DNA from: JAITWN01 sp964437335
Lineage (GTDB): Bacteria; Pseudomonadota; Gammaproteobacteria; SZUA-140
Assembly (NCBI GenBank): GCA_964437335.1
Contig: CAYTGL010000019.1
Span: 1 to 47,123, forward strand
Reading direction: 5' to 3'
DNA length: 47,123 nt
The position numbers and the translations under genes are program-made. Under the pieces are notes generated by a model that saw only the letters and a program-made list of their open reading frames with translations, had not been told where the DNA came from and did not search any database. This document shows, piece after piece, positions 1 through 7,367 of this stretch. Each line of letters begins with the position of its first letter. The stretch's first letter is position 1.

Positions 1-2
1 CG

Positions 3-377
3 ACCGGGGACTTTAACGGGGATGGGGTGTTGGACCTGGTGACGGCTGATTCTGGGTCCAGTACGGCGAGTGTTCTGCTTGGCCTTGGCAACGGGAGTTT
101 TGGGCCGCGGGTCTCGTTTGCGGTGGGAAGTAGTCCAGTCTCCGTTTCGACGGGGGATTTTAATGGGGATGGGGTGTTGGACCTGGTGACGGCTGACTAT
201 GACTCCAATACGGCGAGTGTTCTTCTTGGCCTTGGCAACGGGAGCTTTGGGCCGCGGGCCTCGTTTGCGGTGGGAAGCAATCCGTTCTCCGTTTCGACGG
301 GGGATTTTAACGGTGATGGGGTGTTGGACCTTGTGACGGCTGACCGGAACTCCAATACGGCGAGTGTTCTTCTTGGT
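3..377 (+). repeat. 147-bp in-frame tandem repeats
   Basis: Three copies of a 147-bp unit are visible, with equivalent GAC/GAT codons at 9, 156 and 303. Each encodes a 49-residue FG-GAP/VCBS unit. The copies are nearly identical at nucleotide level, which implies recent duplication or gene conversion. The array continues past the left window edge. Confidence 0.85.
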
Positions 378-713
378 CAAATTAAAGACGGCGTCGCTCC
401 ACTCCTTCCATTTTCCCTTGAAACCCTCGCCGACGCCCGCCAAGCTCTCCCCGTCTTTCGACGCAAACGCGAGCAGCTCACCATGCAACGCGGCGAAATC
501 GGCGCCTTCCAAAGCAGAACCGCAGTGGCCATCAACGTGCTCCAAGTCTCAAGCGAGAATTTCAAGGCCGCTGAATCGCGAATCCGCGACGCCGACATCG
601 CAGATGAAAGCTCCCGGCTAATCCGCCTCAACATCCTGCAACAAGCCGCATCCTCCGTCTTGGCTCAAGCCAATCAGCAGCCGGCCTTAGCCCTGCGACT
701 CTTAAACGGCTGA
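3..713 (+). CDS. FG-GAP/VCBS-repeat flagellin (5' partial)
   Basis: The frame is open from the left window edge, so the start lies outside. The N-terminal part is FG-GAP/VCBS repeats of 49 residues, each with a DFNGDGVLDL calcium-loop-like core. After the third copy the sequence switches to a helical segment ending in SRIRDADIADES, NILQQAASSVLAQANQ and LALRLLNG. This is the conserved flagellin C-terminal D1/D0 signature, which packs in the filament core and mediates polymerisation. The protein is therefore probably a flagellin, or flagellin-like filament protein, with beta-propeller-type repeats as its exposed middle. Base use changes at the junction near 378, from G/T-rich repeats to C-rich helical code, suggesting a fusion. 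Whether the flagellin N-terminal half exists upstream cannot be seen. Confidence 0.75.
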   Translation, partial: TGDFNGDGVLDLVTADSGSSTASVLLGLGNGSFGPRVSFAVGSSPVSVSTGDFNGDGVLDLVTADYDSNTASVLLGLGNGSFGPRASFAVGSNPFSVSTGDFNGDGVLDLVTADRNSNTASVLLGQIKDGVAPLLPFSLETLADARQALPVFRRKREQLTMQRGEIGAFQSRTAVAINVLQVSSENFKAAESRIRDADIADESSRLIRLNILQQAASSVLAQANQQPALALRLLNG

Positions 714-753
714 TGAGAAAAATTCCAATTGCTCGGCATTAGAATTTTTCTCA
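714..753 (+). terminator. Hairpin after the flagellin-like gene
   Basis: TGAGAAAAATTC at 714-725 pairs perfectly with GAATTTTTCTCA at 742-753, starting right after the stop codon. The T-run lies inside the 3' arm rather than after it, so this is a terminator-like hairpin of non-classical form. 754-957 holds no gene that I can support. Confidence 0.55.
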
Positions 754-957
754 TGCGATGAAGCCCGACAAAAATCGTCTCGCTTCGCAAGCCGCCACCT
801 CTTCTACATAGGCTACTTCCAATAATGAATATACATGCGGCGGCCTGCGAGTATTTCTGACGCACATTGATGATGAACGATGATTTGTTTGTGCAATGCA
901 ACGCGGTCCAAAAGCGAAGCATAATAAGCGAAATCTTTTCCGCGGGACGCTCGCTGA

Positions 958-1686
958 ATGACAGACATCATACCGACCACTGGACGCTATCGCTGGGAAG
1001 CGACAACGCTCGAAGGATTCGTCCAACAGTTGGCGGTCGCCTACATTGCACGCGGATACTTTTTCTATGTGAATGGTCTTGTTCCTGAGAGAATCTCCGC
1101 GGCGGAGCACGACGAGCGACTCATCACAAAATTCGATGTCGCCCACAGCAAGTGGTCGCGGTATCGCCGGAAACTTAGAACCGGCAGCTCCGGCCGGCGG
1201 CTCGCCAACGTTCAATATCTTCGCTACCGTAACTTTTGGGTGTTGCTCGCGACAGCAGGCGAGCATCGCTTCTATCACGAGCATCAAAAGCCGCACGCAA
1301 AGCCGTGGCTGGTCGAACGGCAATACCTCGACGTGCGGGAAGTCCCGATTGCGTTCGGCGGCTACAGTGTGGCGTGGCGTGACGGAGTTTCGGTCCGCAT
1401 CAGTCCATCGGCGTACCGGGAGCTTAAGGCGTATTTTCTCCATTTGGCGGTGACGGAATCAAAGAACTCGTTGGAGCGAGAGTTTCGCCGGGCACCGTTT
1501 GAGCCGTATGGCGGGGTGACGCGGCAGATGTTCGCCATTCTACGGGCAGTAAATCGCGTCCGCAGAACGGCCGGTCTTCCGCTCGTACCGAGAGCAAGCA
1601 TTCGCGTCAAGCGGCAAGTGGTAAAGCCATTTGCCGACAAGCGCGACGGATTCGGCAAAGAAGTGTCACTGCGGCTGGCCGCGTAG
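958..1686 (+). CDS. Hypothetical protein, 242 aa
   Basis: No family is recognised. The protein is soluble, rich in Arg and aromatic residues, with no signal peptide or membrane segment. Its C-terminal third is strongly basic (IRVKRQVVKPF), so nucleic-acid binding is possible but unproven. The ATG at 958 has no strong ribosome-binding site. A well-translated gene follows 52 bases downstream on the same strand, so the two may be cotranscribed. The setting, beside DUF6573-like and conjugation genes, suggests a plasmid/ICE accessory protein. Confidence 0.6.
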   Translation: MTDIIPTTGRYRWEATTLEGFVQQLAVAYIARGYFFYVNGLVPERISAAEHDERLITKFDVAHSKWSRYRRKLRTGSSGRRLANVQYLRYRNFWVLLATAGEHRFYHEHQKPHAKPWLVERQYLDVREVPIAFGGYSVAWRDGVSVRISPSAYRELKAYFLHLAVTESKNSLEREFRRAPFEPYGGVTRQMFAILRAVNRVRRTAGLPLVPRASIRVKRQVVKPFADKRDGFGKEVSLRLAA

Positions 1687-1738
1687 CGGGCAGGTCGCGT
1701 GAATTGAGATAACCGTCTAGCTGTAATGGAGGAACCTT

Positions 1739-2236
1739 ATGACGCAACTTACACTTGTCTCGGGAAAGCGGACACAACGCGACGATGTAGACCTGTTCGA
1801 CAATGAAACTCCCAAGCGAGCCGCGGCGATGCGGGCCAGCGAACAACGTGACCGGCTGGCCGGCCTGGCTGCGAGACTCGCTGATATGCTGGACCAGCTC
1901 GATGTGGAGCTAAAAGTCGACCGCGAGCGGGCCGTATCGCTGCTTGCGGAATACACGGGCCTCTTGGAGATGACGGTCGAAGACATCAGCCGCATTCGCG
2001 ACGTTGACGAGAAGTTTGGCGGCCAGGCCAGACGCTTGCCGCGAGTGGCAAAGCTCGCCGAGGATTTGGAGAAGGGGCTCGCTTACCTGCTTGGCGTCTT
2101 TTCAGTCGCAAGTACCGGGGAGAATATTTCACCCTACAATTGGAAGCTCATTGAGCGGGACGTGCAGAAGGTGCTGGGAACCTCGCGGGCCATCGGCGAT
2201 GAACTCGCTCCCGCCGAATTGAAGCAAGCGGCGTAA
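1739..2236 (+). CDS. Hypothetical helical protein, 165 aa
   Basis: The start is fixed by a good ribosome-binding site (GGAGG a few bases before the ATG). The product is mostly helical and charged, with heptad-like Leu spacing from about residue 30 to 75 (LAARLADMLDQLDVELKVD), so a coiled coil is likely. I recognise no domain and no membrane segment. It follows the 242-residue gene on the same strand and ends before a hairpin shared with convergent genes. Its role in the mobile segment is unknown. Confidence 0.65.
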   Translation: MTQLTLVSGKRTQRDDVDLFDNETPKRAAAMRASEQRDRLAGLAARLADMLDQLDVELKVDRERAVSLLAEYTGLLEMTVEDISRIRDVDEKFGGQARRLPRVAKLAEDLEKGLAYLLGVFSVASTGENISPYNWKLIERDVQKVLGTSRAIGDELAPAELKQAA

Positions 2237-2275
2237 ACGGCAGCAACAGGTTTTTGTTCTTTCGTTGCTCACGGT

Positions 2276-2310
2276 GAAGCTCGGCGGCTCCGACATGGCC
2301 GCCGGGCTTC
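2276..2310 (+). terminator. Hairpin between convergent genes
   Basis: GAAGCTCGGCGGC at 2276-2288 pairs with GCCGCCGGGCTTC at 2298-2310 (13 bp, one G-U) and is followed by CATTTTCT. It sits between the forward gene ending at 2236 and the reverse gene ending at 2317, so it may terminate transcription from both sides. Confidence 0.6.
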
Positions 2311-2316
2311 CATTTT

Positions 2317-2607
2317 CTAATCCGGCCAGCGAGCCAAGTATTGCTCGTCGATTCGAAGCGTACCTCCTTCGTGATGGAACGTCGGCAGTTCATCAGTTTT
2401 GCCCGTCCATTCATAGCGTCCGCTTCTCCAGTGCCCCTCAATGTAGAGGTCCAAGACATCGCCGCAATGTACTGGCCGCCCGGCGAGGTAGTAGCGAGTC
2501 TCTTCAAGGAGCGGGCGCCCGAGTTCCCGTTCCAATCGTTCAATGAGGGGGCTGCGTGGTATCGGCACACTGCGAAGCTCCAGCCTCGTTATCGGTGTGG
2601 CGGTCAT
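2317..2607 (-). CDS. Hypothetical protein, 96 aa
   Basis: A small soluble protein with no family I can name. The middle (residues about 40-75) alternates aromatic and charged residues (YYLAGRPVHCGDVLDLYIEGHW), which looks like a small beta-barrel fold. Its ATG overlaps the stop of the upstream reverse gene in an ATGA arrangement at 2604-2607, so the two are very probably translationally coupled and may act together. Confidence 0.65.
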   Translation of the reverse strand: MTATPITRLELRSVPIPRSPLIERLERELGRPLLEETRYYLAGRPVHCGDVLDLYIEGHWRSGRYEWTGKTDELPTFHHEGGTLRIDEQYLARWPD

Positions 2608-3065
2608 TTCTTCTCGTCAGTCTTATTCTCGATAAGCAGGCTTTCTTCGACACTTACCAGTCCTGACATGTCGAGGCCCAATGCTGCAAAGGCGATGGCT
2701 GTGGCTTTTTGCAGCGAGCGTGCAAAGAGCGACGCCTCAGCCTCGGAGAGGTCCTTGTCGTAGAAGAGTGAAATGCGGGGCACCGGTTCCAGGGATACGT
2801 GAACGGTGCCCGAAAGCCGCGAGGCAGCCACGAGCTTTTCGATGTCGGGTTGTTCGCCGCGTCCTTCAAACGGTTCTCGGTCTGCAATTTGACGGAGATT
2901 GACGCGAGCGTTCTTGAGGAACCTGCGTAGGTTCGGATAGCGCTCTTTCTCTAACTCGGACAGGATAAAGTCCGCCGCGGCGAATCGCTGAACGATTCTC
3001 TTCTTGAGTTGTTCCTCATTGGACACGCCCACAGCATCGCACAAGGCGAAAGCCCAAGGCAACAA
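2604..3065 (-). CDS. Hypothetical protein, about 150 aa
   Basis: No known domain is recognised. The N-terminal half is helical and basic (KKRIVQRFAAADFILSELEKERYPNLRRFLKNARVN interrupted by charged turns), and the C-terminal half is acidic. The start is uncertain: the frame offers TTG at 3065 and GTG at 3026, and no clear ribosome-binding site decides between them. Coupling to the 96-residue gene through an ATGA overlap supports it being a real gene. 3066-3345 upstream contains nothing I can support. Confidence 0.55.
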   Translation of the reverse strand: MLPWAFALCDAVGVSNEEQLKKRIVQRFAAADFILSELEKERYPNLRRFLKNARVNLRQIADREPFEGRGEQPDIEKLVAASRLSGTVHVSLEPVPRISLFYDKDLSEAEASLFARSLQKATAIAFAALGLDMSGLVSVEESLLIENKTDEKK

Positions 3066-3345
3066 GCCATTGTCCTGGCCGGGACGCCGGTGGGCGAAGC
3101 AAGGCGCGTGACGGCTCCGCCGGCACGGGCCTTGCCCGCCCGCCCATCAACTGCATTGCAATCCGAATCGTGCGAAGCGGACGCTTCCCATGATTGGCCC
3201 TGCTTCCGCCGTCCGGTCGCCGTCGTCCCTCACGAACTGCTGGGGACGGCGGCGGCCGGGCGGCGAGTCCTCCGGCCGCTCCCCTCTGCTTCTGTTGGAC
3301 CGGCTGCTGGAGTCCCTCGTCACCGCTGAAGTAATGGGCTTGCGA

Positions 3346-4410
3346 TTAGTGCCAAAAGAAATCCGGGTCATGAAGCAGCGAGACTCCAATCGTGCGGCTG
3401 GGTGAACCTTCAAACAGATTTTCACAACCACGGTCGATGCTCTCTAGCCACGGCAACTCACCCGGCGGGAGTAGTTCCGCCAAGCGTCGCTTCTGCTGTT
3501 GCATGATGGAAACCGTTTGAGTGGCGACCGTAGTCTCTCGCTTCTCCAGGCGGGCATTGGCTTCGACGAAAAGTCGAAGCAGCGGCGGAAAGGGCTGAAG
3601 ATGTGAGGGAGCGTTGGGGATGTAAACACGAGCGGCCAAGCAGAGCAAGTCCTCGACGATTGAAGCAAAGTCAGCCAGCGGTGAAACCATCGCTTGATGC
3701 TGGGCTCTCAGTGTCTCGACGCGTGGAATGGTCGTCGCGTCGGCACAAGACCGGAGAACCGCAATTAGCTCATCGAGCTTCAATAGTAGGGCAGCCCGGT
3801 ATTGTTCCAGCGGAAAGCGGCGAGCCGTCTCAATCGGAACGCTGGCGACGTAGTGGACAATATCCTGTTGAAATGGATTCTTTTCTGTAAGCCTCGCCGC
3901 CGTGGCCTGCATGGAAGCGACGATGGCCTGCTCGGACGCACGACAGACAAATGAAAGATTTCGCAGCATTTCTGCTAGCCGAACGAGTAAGGTCGCCGGG
4001 AACGAGTGTTCGCGGTGTTCCGGGCAGCGCTGGAATTGCTCGGAAAGGGGGCGGACAACAATTGACTTTGGGCATCCCTTGGCGGAGTTGATTTGAAATC
4101 GAAGGTAACACGGAGAATGAAACCAATCGGGCAGGTCCGGCGTGAGCACAAGGAACATGCCCGCGTTGACTGGCTGCCCGCCAAGGCGTTGCTTCAACGA
4201 GCAAAGTAACTTTGACAGCGATAGGCAGTCATTACGTTCAGCGAACGGGTAGGGGCAAATCAGGCTGTTCCAAAGCCGATTGCTGATATAGACCGTCTCG
4301 GCAAATCCGTGCTGTCGGGCTTCGTGGGTCACGTCTCTGAGTTCGCCTGCCGTAACCGCTCGTCTTCGCTCTCGTTCCAGCCTGGCGTCTCGATTAAATC
4401 GGCGAATCAT
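3346..4410 (-). CDS. DUF6573-like N-terminal domain protein, 354 aa
   Basis: The first ~100 residues contain AVTAGELRDVTHEARQHGF and VYISNRLWNSLI, the layout of the DUF6573 family seen on plasmids and ICEs of planctomycetes and other bacteria. The remaining ~250 residues are helical and of unknown function. The ATG at 4410 is chosen over the upstream 4446 because GGGAGGA precedes it at proper spacing. It is transcribed divergently from a shorter gene with the same fold at 4634. No catalytic motif is visible. Confidence 0.6.
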   Translation of the reverse strand: MIRRFNRDARLERERRRAVTAGELRDVTHEARQHGFAETVYISNRLWNSLICPYPFAERNDCLSLSKLLCSLKQRLGGQPVNAGMFLVLTPDLPDWFHSPCYLRFQINSAKGCPKSIVVRPLSEQFQRCPEHREHSFPATLLVRLAEMLRNLSFVCRASEQAIVASMQATAARLTEKNPFQQDIVHYVASVPIETARRFPLEQYRAALLLKLDELIAVLRSCADATTIPRVETLRAQHQAMVSPLADFASIVEDLLCLAARVYIPNAPSHLQPFPPLLRLFVEANARLEKRETTVATQTVSIMQQQKRRLAELLPPGELPWLESIDRGCENLFEGSPSRTIGVSLLHDPDFFWH

Positions 4411-4633
4411 AAGTGTCCTCCCGCGGGCGTTCTGCGGGTTATGCACCTTGAGCCGCTCGACGTGTCGTATCGGCAGTCGGCGGATTCTTCATGGGGTCTC
4501 TTTGCAGTTCGCCCGGCACTGCTTCCCAGAAACGGGCGGCTTTTGTCGCACCGGGCCTGACGGCCTGCCGGTTGACGACAAAATCCCCCGCTGTTGTTGA
4601 AGCGGCAGCGGGGCTTAACCAAGGAGAAACCGC

Positions 4634-5089
4634 ATGACCATGAAGAAATACGACAATTCAGCCATCGACTTATCCCAGGTGAGCTTTGGCGACTACTCGG
4701 CCGAGTACACATTTGAAGAAGCTCTCTCGAACGGGACGCTCGTGAATGTCACGAGCTGGGTCCGTCACGAGATGGGATTTGGCGAAAGCCGTTACCGGGT
4801 GCAAATTGCTGTTACGGCCCGGCTGTGGAAGACCATCGTCTGCGTGTCACCGATGGCGAAGGTCTGGCAGACGGTTGTCGGCCGCGGCAATGACGTGTTG
4901 TGGCTGGCATCGTATGCGTTGCACAAAGCTCGCCAAGTCGGCATGGAGACGGCGAACTTTCAGTGCTGTCTGCCGACCGAAGACGATTGGGGGAGCGAGT
5001 GCGTCAAGCCGCTGCGCGTGCAGCGGTCGCTGCAGGATGAGCGACCAGTGATTGTGATTGGCTACGTGGAGGAGTTTGCGATGCTGTGA
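4634..5089 (+). CDS. DUF6573 family protein, 151 aa
   Basis: The pattern FEEALSNGTLVNVTSWVRHEMGF followed by YRVQIAVTARLWKTIV matches the DUF6573 family (recalled from family knowledge, not searched). The function of the family is unknown; members occur beside conjugation and antirestriction genes. AAGGAG lies about 8 bases before the ATG at 4634, with a second in-frame ATG two codons later. It is a shorter relative of the divergent protein at 3346-4410, and the 220 bases between them probably carry both promoters. A strong terminator follows. Confidence 0.7.
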   Translation: MTMKKYDNSAIDLSQVSFGDYSAEYTFEEALSNGTLVNVTSWVRHEMGFGESRYRVQIAVTARLWKTIVCVSPMAKVWQTVVGRGNDVLWLASYALHKARQVGMETANFQCCLPTEDDWGSECVKPLRVQRSLQDERPVIVIGYVEEFAML

Positions 5090-5110
5090 TTCTGAAAGAT
5101 TTGCCCGCAC

Positions 5111-5135
5111 GGCGGCCGCATCGCGGCCGCCTTTT
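5111..5135 (+). terminator. Intrinsic terminator
   Basis: GGCGGCCGC at 5111-5119 pairs perfectly with GCGGCCGCC at 5123-5131 around a 3-base loop and is followed by TTTT. It lies 21 bases after the stop of the forward DUF6573 gene and should end that transcript. Confidence 0.85.
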
Positions 5136-5138
5136 CAC

Positions 5139-6782
5139 TTACTGGCGTCTATTCGTCGCACCACGCTTTTTCAGCGTAATCTCGCTGAGGCCATTGTTGT
5201 TGCCCCGAAATTCTCCGGAGAAAACATCTTCCGAAACCGTGCCGGTCCAGGTGCCGGGCAAGAGCACGGTGCCGGCGGGCACGTGGAGGGGCTTCGTTTC
5301 AATGGTGACTTCTCCGTCTTGGTACGTGCCTCGTGCTGAGGCGGTTGCACCCCAACGGACACGCCTGCCTTGGGCAGTTGTGGCCCAAGGGCAGCGAACA
5401 ATGCCTTCAAACTGGTCTGCGTCGTGTTGCTTGATGGAGAGTTCGATTTCAATCTTTGCACCGTCGTTTACTTGTGGGTTGATGCCGCCGTCAGAAATTT
5501 GGAGACTCATTCCTGTCCATGTGGTTCCTTTCTGAAATGGATTGGGTGGCACGTCAGCCGCCAGGTCGTCAGCAGTGGCGACAGGCGAGGTCGTTCGCTC
5601 TACTGGATTTGCGTTTGATTGGGATGGCTCAGGTGCGGACTTGGGAGCTGACTCGGATGGCTTTTGAGGCGGCCGCGTGGGGGTGGACTCTGGCGGTTCG
5701 TTCTCTGGCGTAAGCGTGGACTCACGTGGCGGCCGGGTGCGGTTTGCTTGTCCAGGTGATTCTGTTTGGAAGGGGCTTTCGCTTACTTCAGAGGGTGTGA
5801 CCGGGTTTGTGTTGGCCGCAAGGTGGTTAGCAGCTTCGGGCGGGGGGAGAAGCGTTTCAGAAGGCGTGGCGTATTTGAGACTTTCGTCGAACGGCATGGG
5901 GTCGATATGTGGCTCGGGAATCTCTGCCCGCTGGGGGTGATACCTGGTAACGCCAGCTAAAATATTTCTGAATTGAGGCTGCCATAGGTCAGGGTGCGTT
6001 CGCCTGGTTCCGAGAGAGGTATTAAGATGACTCTCCGCCCAATCGAGCTGCTCGTTGGCCTTACGTCGATGCTTCTCATCTCTGTACGGCAAGTAAGCGA
6101 CGACCTCACGCAAGCCTTCCACACTGGCCAACGCCTCGTCGAACGTCTGGGCGTTCAACGCACGGCGAATCTCGTCATCGAATTCATACCACCAGTTGAG
6201 TTCATCTACGGTGAGGTTGAAATAATGCTTGGTTTCGTACTCGGCTCGCGCGCGAGCAACGTAATCGGTGTAGAAAGGATGCCAGACTAAGCAGGTTGCC
6301 ACTGCGATTGGGGCGAGGAGTACGAGTAGAGCGCTCGCTTTACGTGTGAACAGATAGTCGTCAGGGATGATGGCTTCGGGACGCCATACCCAGTCAATTG
6401 CTGACCCAAGCAATATGCGTGGAGTAAGCACCATCGCGTCGAAGAGCAATCCAATCGTGAACATCGTCGAATGCCAAAGTGCGAAGTGGATTGGCGCCCC
6501 GCAAAGTGGACCGAAAACAGGGAAATAGAGGGCGAACGCCTTAAGGCAAAAAAGACCGATGGCAAGGTAAATAGAGCCGAGCGTAATAATTGCCAAGATT
6601 GGAGTCGCCTGGAGTTGCGATTCGGCGCGGTCGTAGATATGCGGCAGTTCAAAGAGTGCAGCAATCGCTATTGGAAGGACGGCGGCAAACAGAAGAAACT
6701 TGCAGAAGAAGATAGTACGCAGGTGACGCGATGCGGCCTTCGAGTCGTCTTCGGCGGGTATTCCAAGGGGAATTAGTTCCAT
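5139..6782 (-). CDS. Multi-pass membrane protein with proline-rich linker, 547 aa
   Basis: Hydrophobic segments near residues 25-45, 62-85, 88-105, 108-128 and 147-168 predict an inner-membrane N-terminal half. A long Pro/Ser/Thr/Glu-rich linker (about 300-410) follows, then a compact C-terminal domain of beta character (TWTGMSLQISDGG, TWTGTVSEDVFSGEF). No family is recognised. It is the last of three reverse genes with a small membrane protein and a coupling ATPase upstream, so a role in DNA transfer or the cell envelope is possible but inferred. The sequence immediately before its ATG carries a 23-nt element repeated near abiEi (6783-6805). Confidence 0.65.
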   Translation of the reverse strand: MELIPLGIPAEDDSKAASRHLRTIFFCKFLLFAAVLPIAIAALFELPHIYDRAESQLQATPILAIITLGSIYLAIGLFCLKAFALYFPVFGPLCGAPIHFALWHSTMFTIGLLFDAMVLTPRILLGSAIDWVWRPEAIIPDDYLFTRKASALLVLLAPIAVATCLVWHPFYTDYVARARAEYETKHYFNLTVDELNWWYEFDDEIRRALNAQTFDEALASVEGLREVVAYLPYRDEKHRRKANEQLDWAESHLNTSLGTRRTHPDLWQPQFRNILAGVTRYHPQRAEIPEPHIDPMPFDESLKYATPSETLLPPPEAANHLAANTNPVTPSEVSESPFQTESPGQANRTRPPRESTLTPENEPPESTPTRPPQKPSESAPKSAPEPSQSNANPVERTTSPVATADDLAADVPPNPFQKGTTWTGMSLQISDGGINPQVNDGAKIEIELSIKQHDADQFEGIVRCPWATTAQGRRVRWGATASARGTYQDGEVTIETKPLHVPAGTVLLPGTWTGTVSEDVFSGEFRGNNNGLSEITLKKRGATNRRQ

Positions 6783-6805
6783 GGTGTACCATGTCCCGAA
6801 AAGGT
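6783..6805 (-). promoter_or_regulatory. Copy A of a repeated operator-like element
   Basis: Read on the minus strand, this 23-nt block with core CGGGACATGGTACACC abuts the start codon at 6782. It matches the block at 11231-11253 at 22 of 23 positions. A match this long between two upstream regions suggests binding of one regulator, or a shared promoter segment. Confidence 0.5.
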
Positions 6806-6836
6806 AGACGGAACTCCAAAAGGCAGATTATGGCGG

Positions 6837-7349
6837 TCAAGCGAGCCCGAAAAATGCGAAGAGAAACATGACGACATACAAAGTGAAGAATGAAATCAAA
6901 GACAGGATGAATACCGTGTAGACAATTCGTGCCCCCAGCTCACGATTTAAGAAAAACTCGGTCTGGATTGCTTGACTGAGCCTTGGCCGTTGGTATCTCC
7001 ATTGCAGCCAACCGCCTTGTTCATAGGTCAAAGCATGGAGAGGCATTTGGTGCTGTAAAATCAGCAATAACGGACCTGCACGAGAAATTTTCACTTTGTC
7101 GTTCAGGTCAACTACGAAGTTGGTGCCGCGTTTGAAGAACGTTTTATCCACTCGGACGGTGCCGTCGTGGTGAAATTGAATGGAGGAAAAGAGGTCTCCG
7201 CCAAGGGTGAGAGGGCCCTCTGGCGGCATGGGAAGAAAATCGACGGGCGTGAGGCAAGCGAGAAAGCGACGCTGGTCGATTTTGATAAGCCAATTGGGGT
7301 CTGCGATGGGTGAGAGAATGAATCTGAGAAGACGGAGGAGAGTGTTCAT
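6837..7349 (-). CDS. Hypothetical membrane-anchored protein, 170 aa
   Basis: A soluble-looking N-terminal portion ends in a C-terminal hydrophobic pair of helices (about 140-168, VFILSLISFFTLYVVMFLF). It is likely tail-anchored in the inner membrane. The ATG at 7349 is preferred over a TTG at 7367 because AAGG precedes it. It lies just downstream of the coupling ATPase and upstream of a larger membrane protein, so the three are probably one operon. No family is recognised. Confidence 0.6.
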   Translation of the reverse strand: MNTLLRLLRFILSPIADPNWLIKIDQRRFLACLTPVDFLPMPPEGPLTLGGDLFSSIQFHHDGTVRVDKTFFKRGTNFVVDLNDKVKISRAGPLLLILQHQMPLHALTYEQGGWLQWRYQRPRLSQAIQTEFFLNRELGARIVYTVFILSLISFFTLYVVMFLFAFFGLA

Positions 7350-7367
7350 TGTCTGACCTTGTGACAA

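Noticed and set aside
3..377. CRISPR-like or transposon terminal repeats
   Set aside because: The repeats are in-frame 147-bp units coding FG-GAP motifs and lack spacers.
751..1443. Minus-strand open frame of 230 codons
   Set aside because: It overlaps the better-supported forward gene at 958-1686 and shows no start signal or domain.
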